Below are positions 4,964 to 5,072 of a DNA stretch of 5,072 nucleotides, one piece after another (within the stretch, counting starts at the first letter, position 1; each line of letters begins with the position of its first letter). The position numbers and the translations under genes are program-made. The notes under the pieces were generated by a model. The model was given only the letters and a program-made list of their open reading frames with translations, did no database searches and was not told where the DNA came from. The stretch covers positions 1 to 5,072 of the forward strand of contig QEUW01000500.1 in NCBI GenBank assembly GCA_003577005.1, given 5' to 3'. This DNA is from Chloroflexota bacterium. Lineage in GTDB: Bacteria; Chloroflexota; Anaerolineae; Caldilineales; Caldilineaceae.

Positions 4964-5072
<109 letters not shown>

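Overview
The window carries the conserved bacterial translation/transcription cluster tuf–trnW–secE–nusG–rplK–rplA–rplJ–rplL. All of it is on the minus strand, so it reads from the right edge towards the left. A plus-strand gene for an ABC-transporter solute-binding protein enters from the left edge and converges on it. The products are clearly bacterial. The synteny, the moderate GC content and the L11/L1/NusG sequences look to me like Chloroflexota (green non-sulfur relatives). That is an impression from memory, not a database result.

Layout, left to right. Positions 2-709 (+) hold the C-terminal 235 residues of a sugar-type periplasmic/lipoprotein binding protein. Positions 710-989 are the convergent gap: a 118-bp MITE/REP-like element built from nested inverted repeats (770-887), then a strong 18-pair hairpin (935-975) that pairs best as minus-strand RNA and probably ends the rplL transcript. 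Next come rplL (L7/L12) and rplJ (L10, TTG start). The 391-base rplJ–rplA gap is the main regulatory region. It holds a sigma-70-like promoter (TTGGCT-17-TATAAT), an L10-type autoregulatory leader with its asymmetric kink-turn bulge, and an intrinsic-terminator-like attenuator just before rplJ. Further right lie rplA (L1), rplK (L11), a 171-base gap with a possible L1-binding hairpin, nusG, secE, tRNA-Trp(CCA), a 16-bp inverted repeat that overlaps the tuf stop codon, and the last 36 codons of tuf (EF-Tu).

How the genes work together: EF-Tu delivers aminoacyl-tRNA; L11 and L10-(L7/L12) form the GTPase-associated stalk region that EF-Tu and EF-G use; L1 forms the other stalk at the E site; NusG couples RNA polymerase to its regulators and the ribosome; SecE is the small essential subunit of the SecYEG channel. 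L10 and L1 commonly regulate their own operons by binding mRNA, and both gaps where this is expected hold candidate structures.

The coding content is ordinary housekeeping and I see no undescribed gene system. The points worth a second look are the L10 leader/attenuator module with possible alternative pairings, the out-of-frame ATG abutting the rplJ ribosome site, the repeat that supplies the tuf stop codon, the nested-palindrome element, the absence of rpoB after rplL, and the absence of rpmG near secE.
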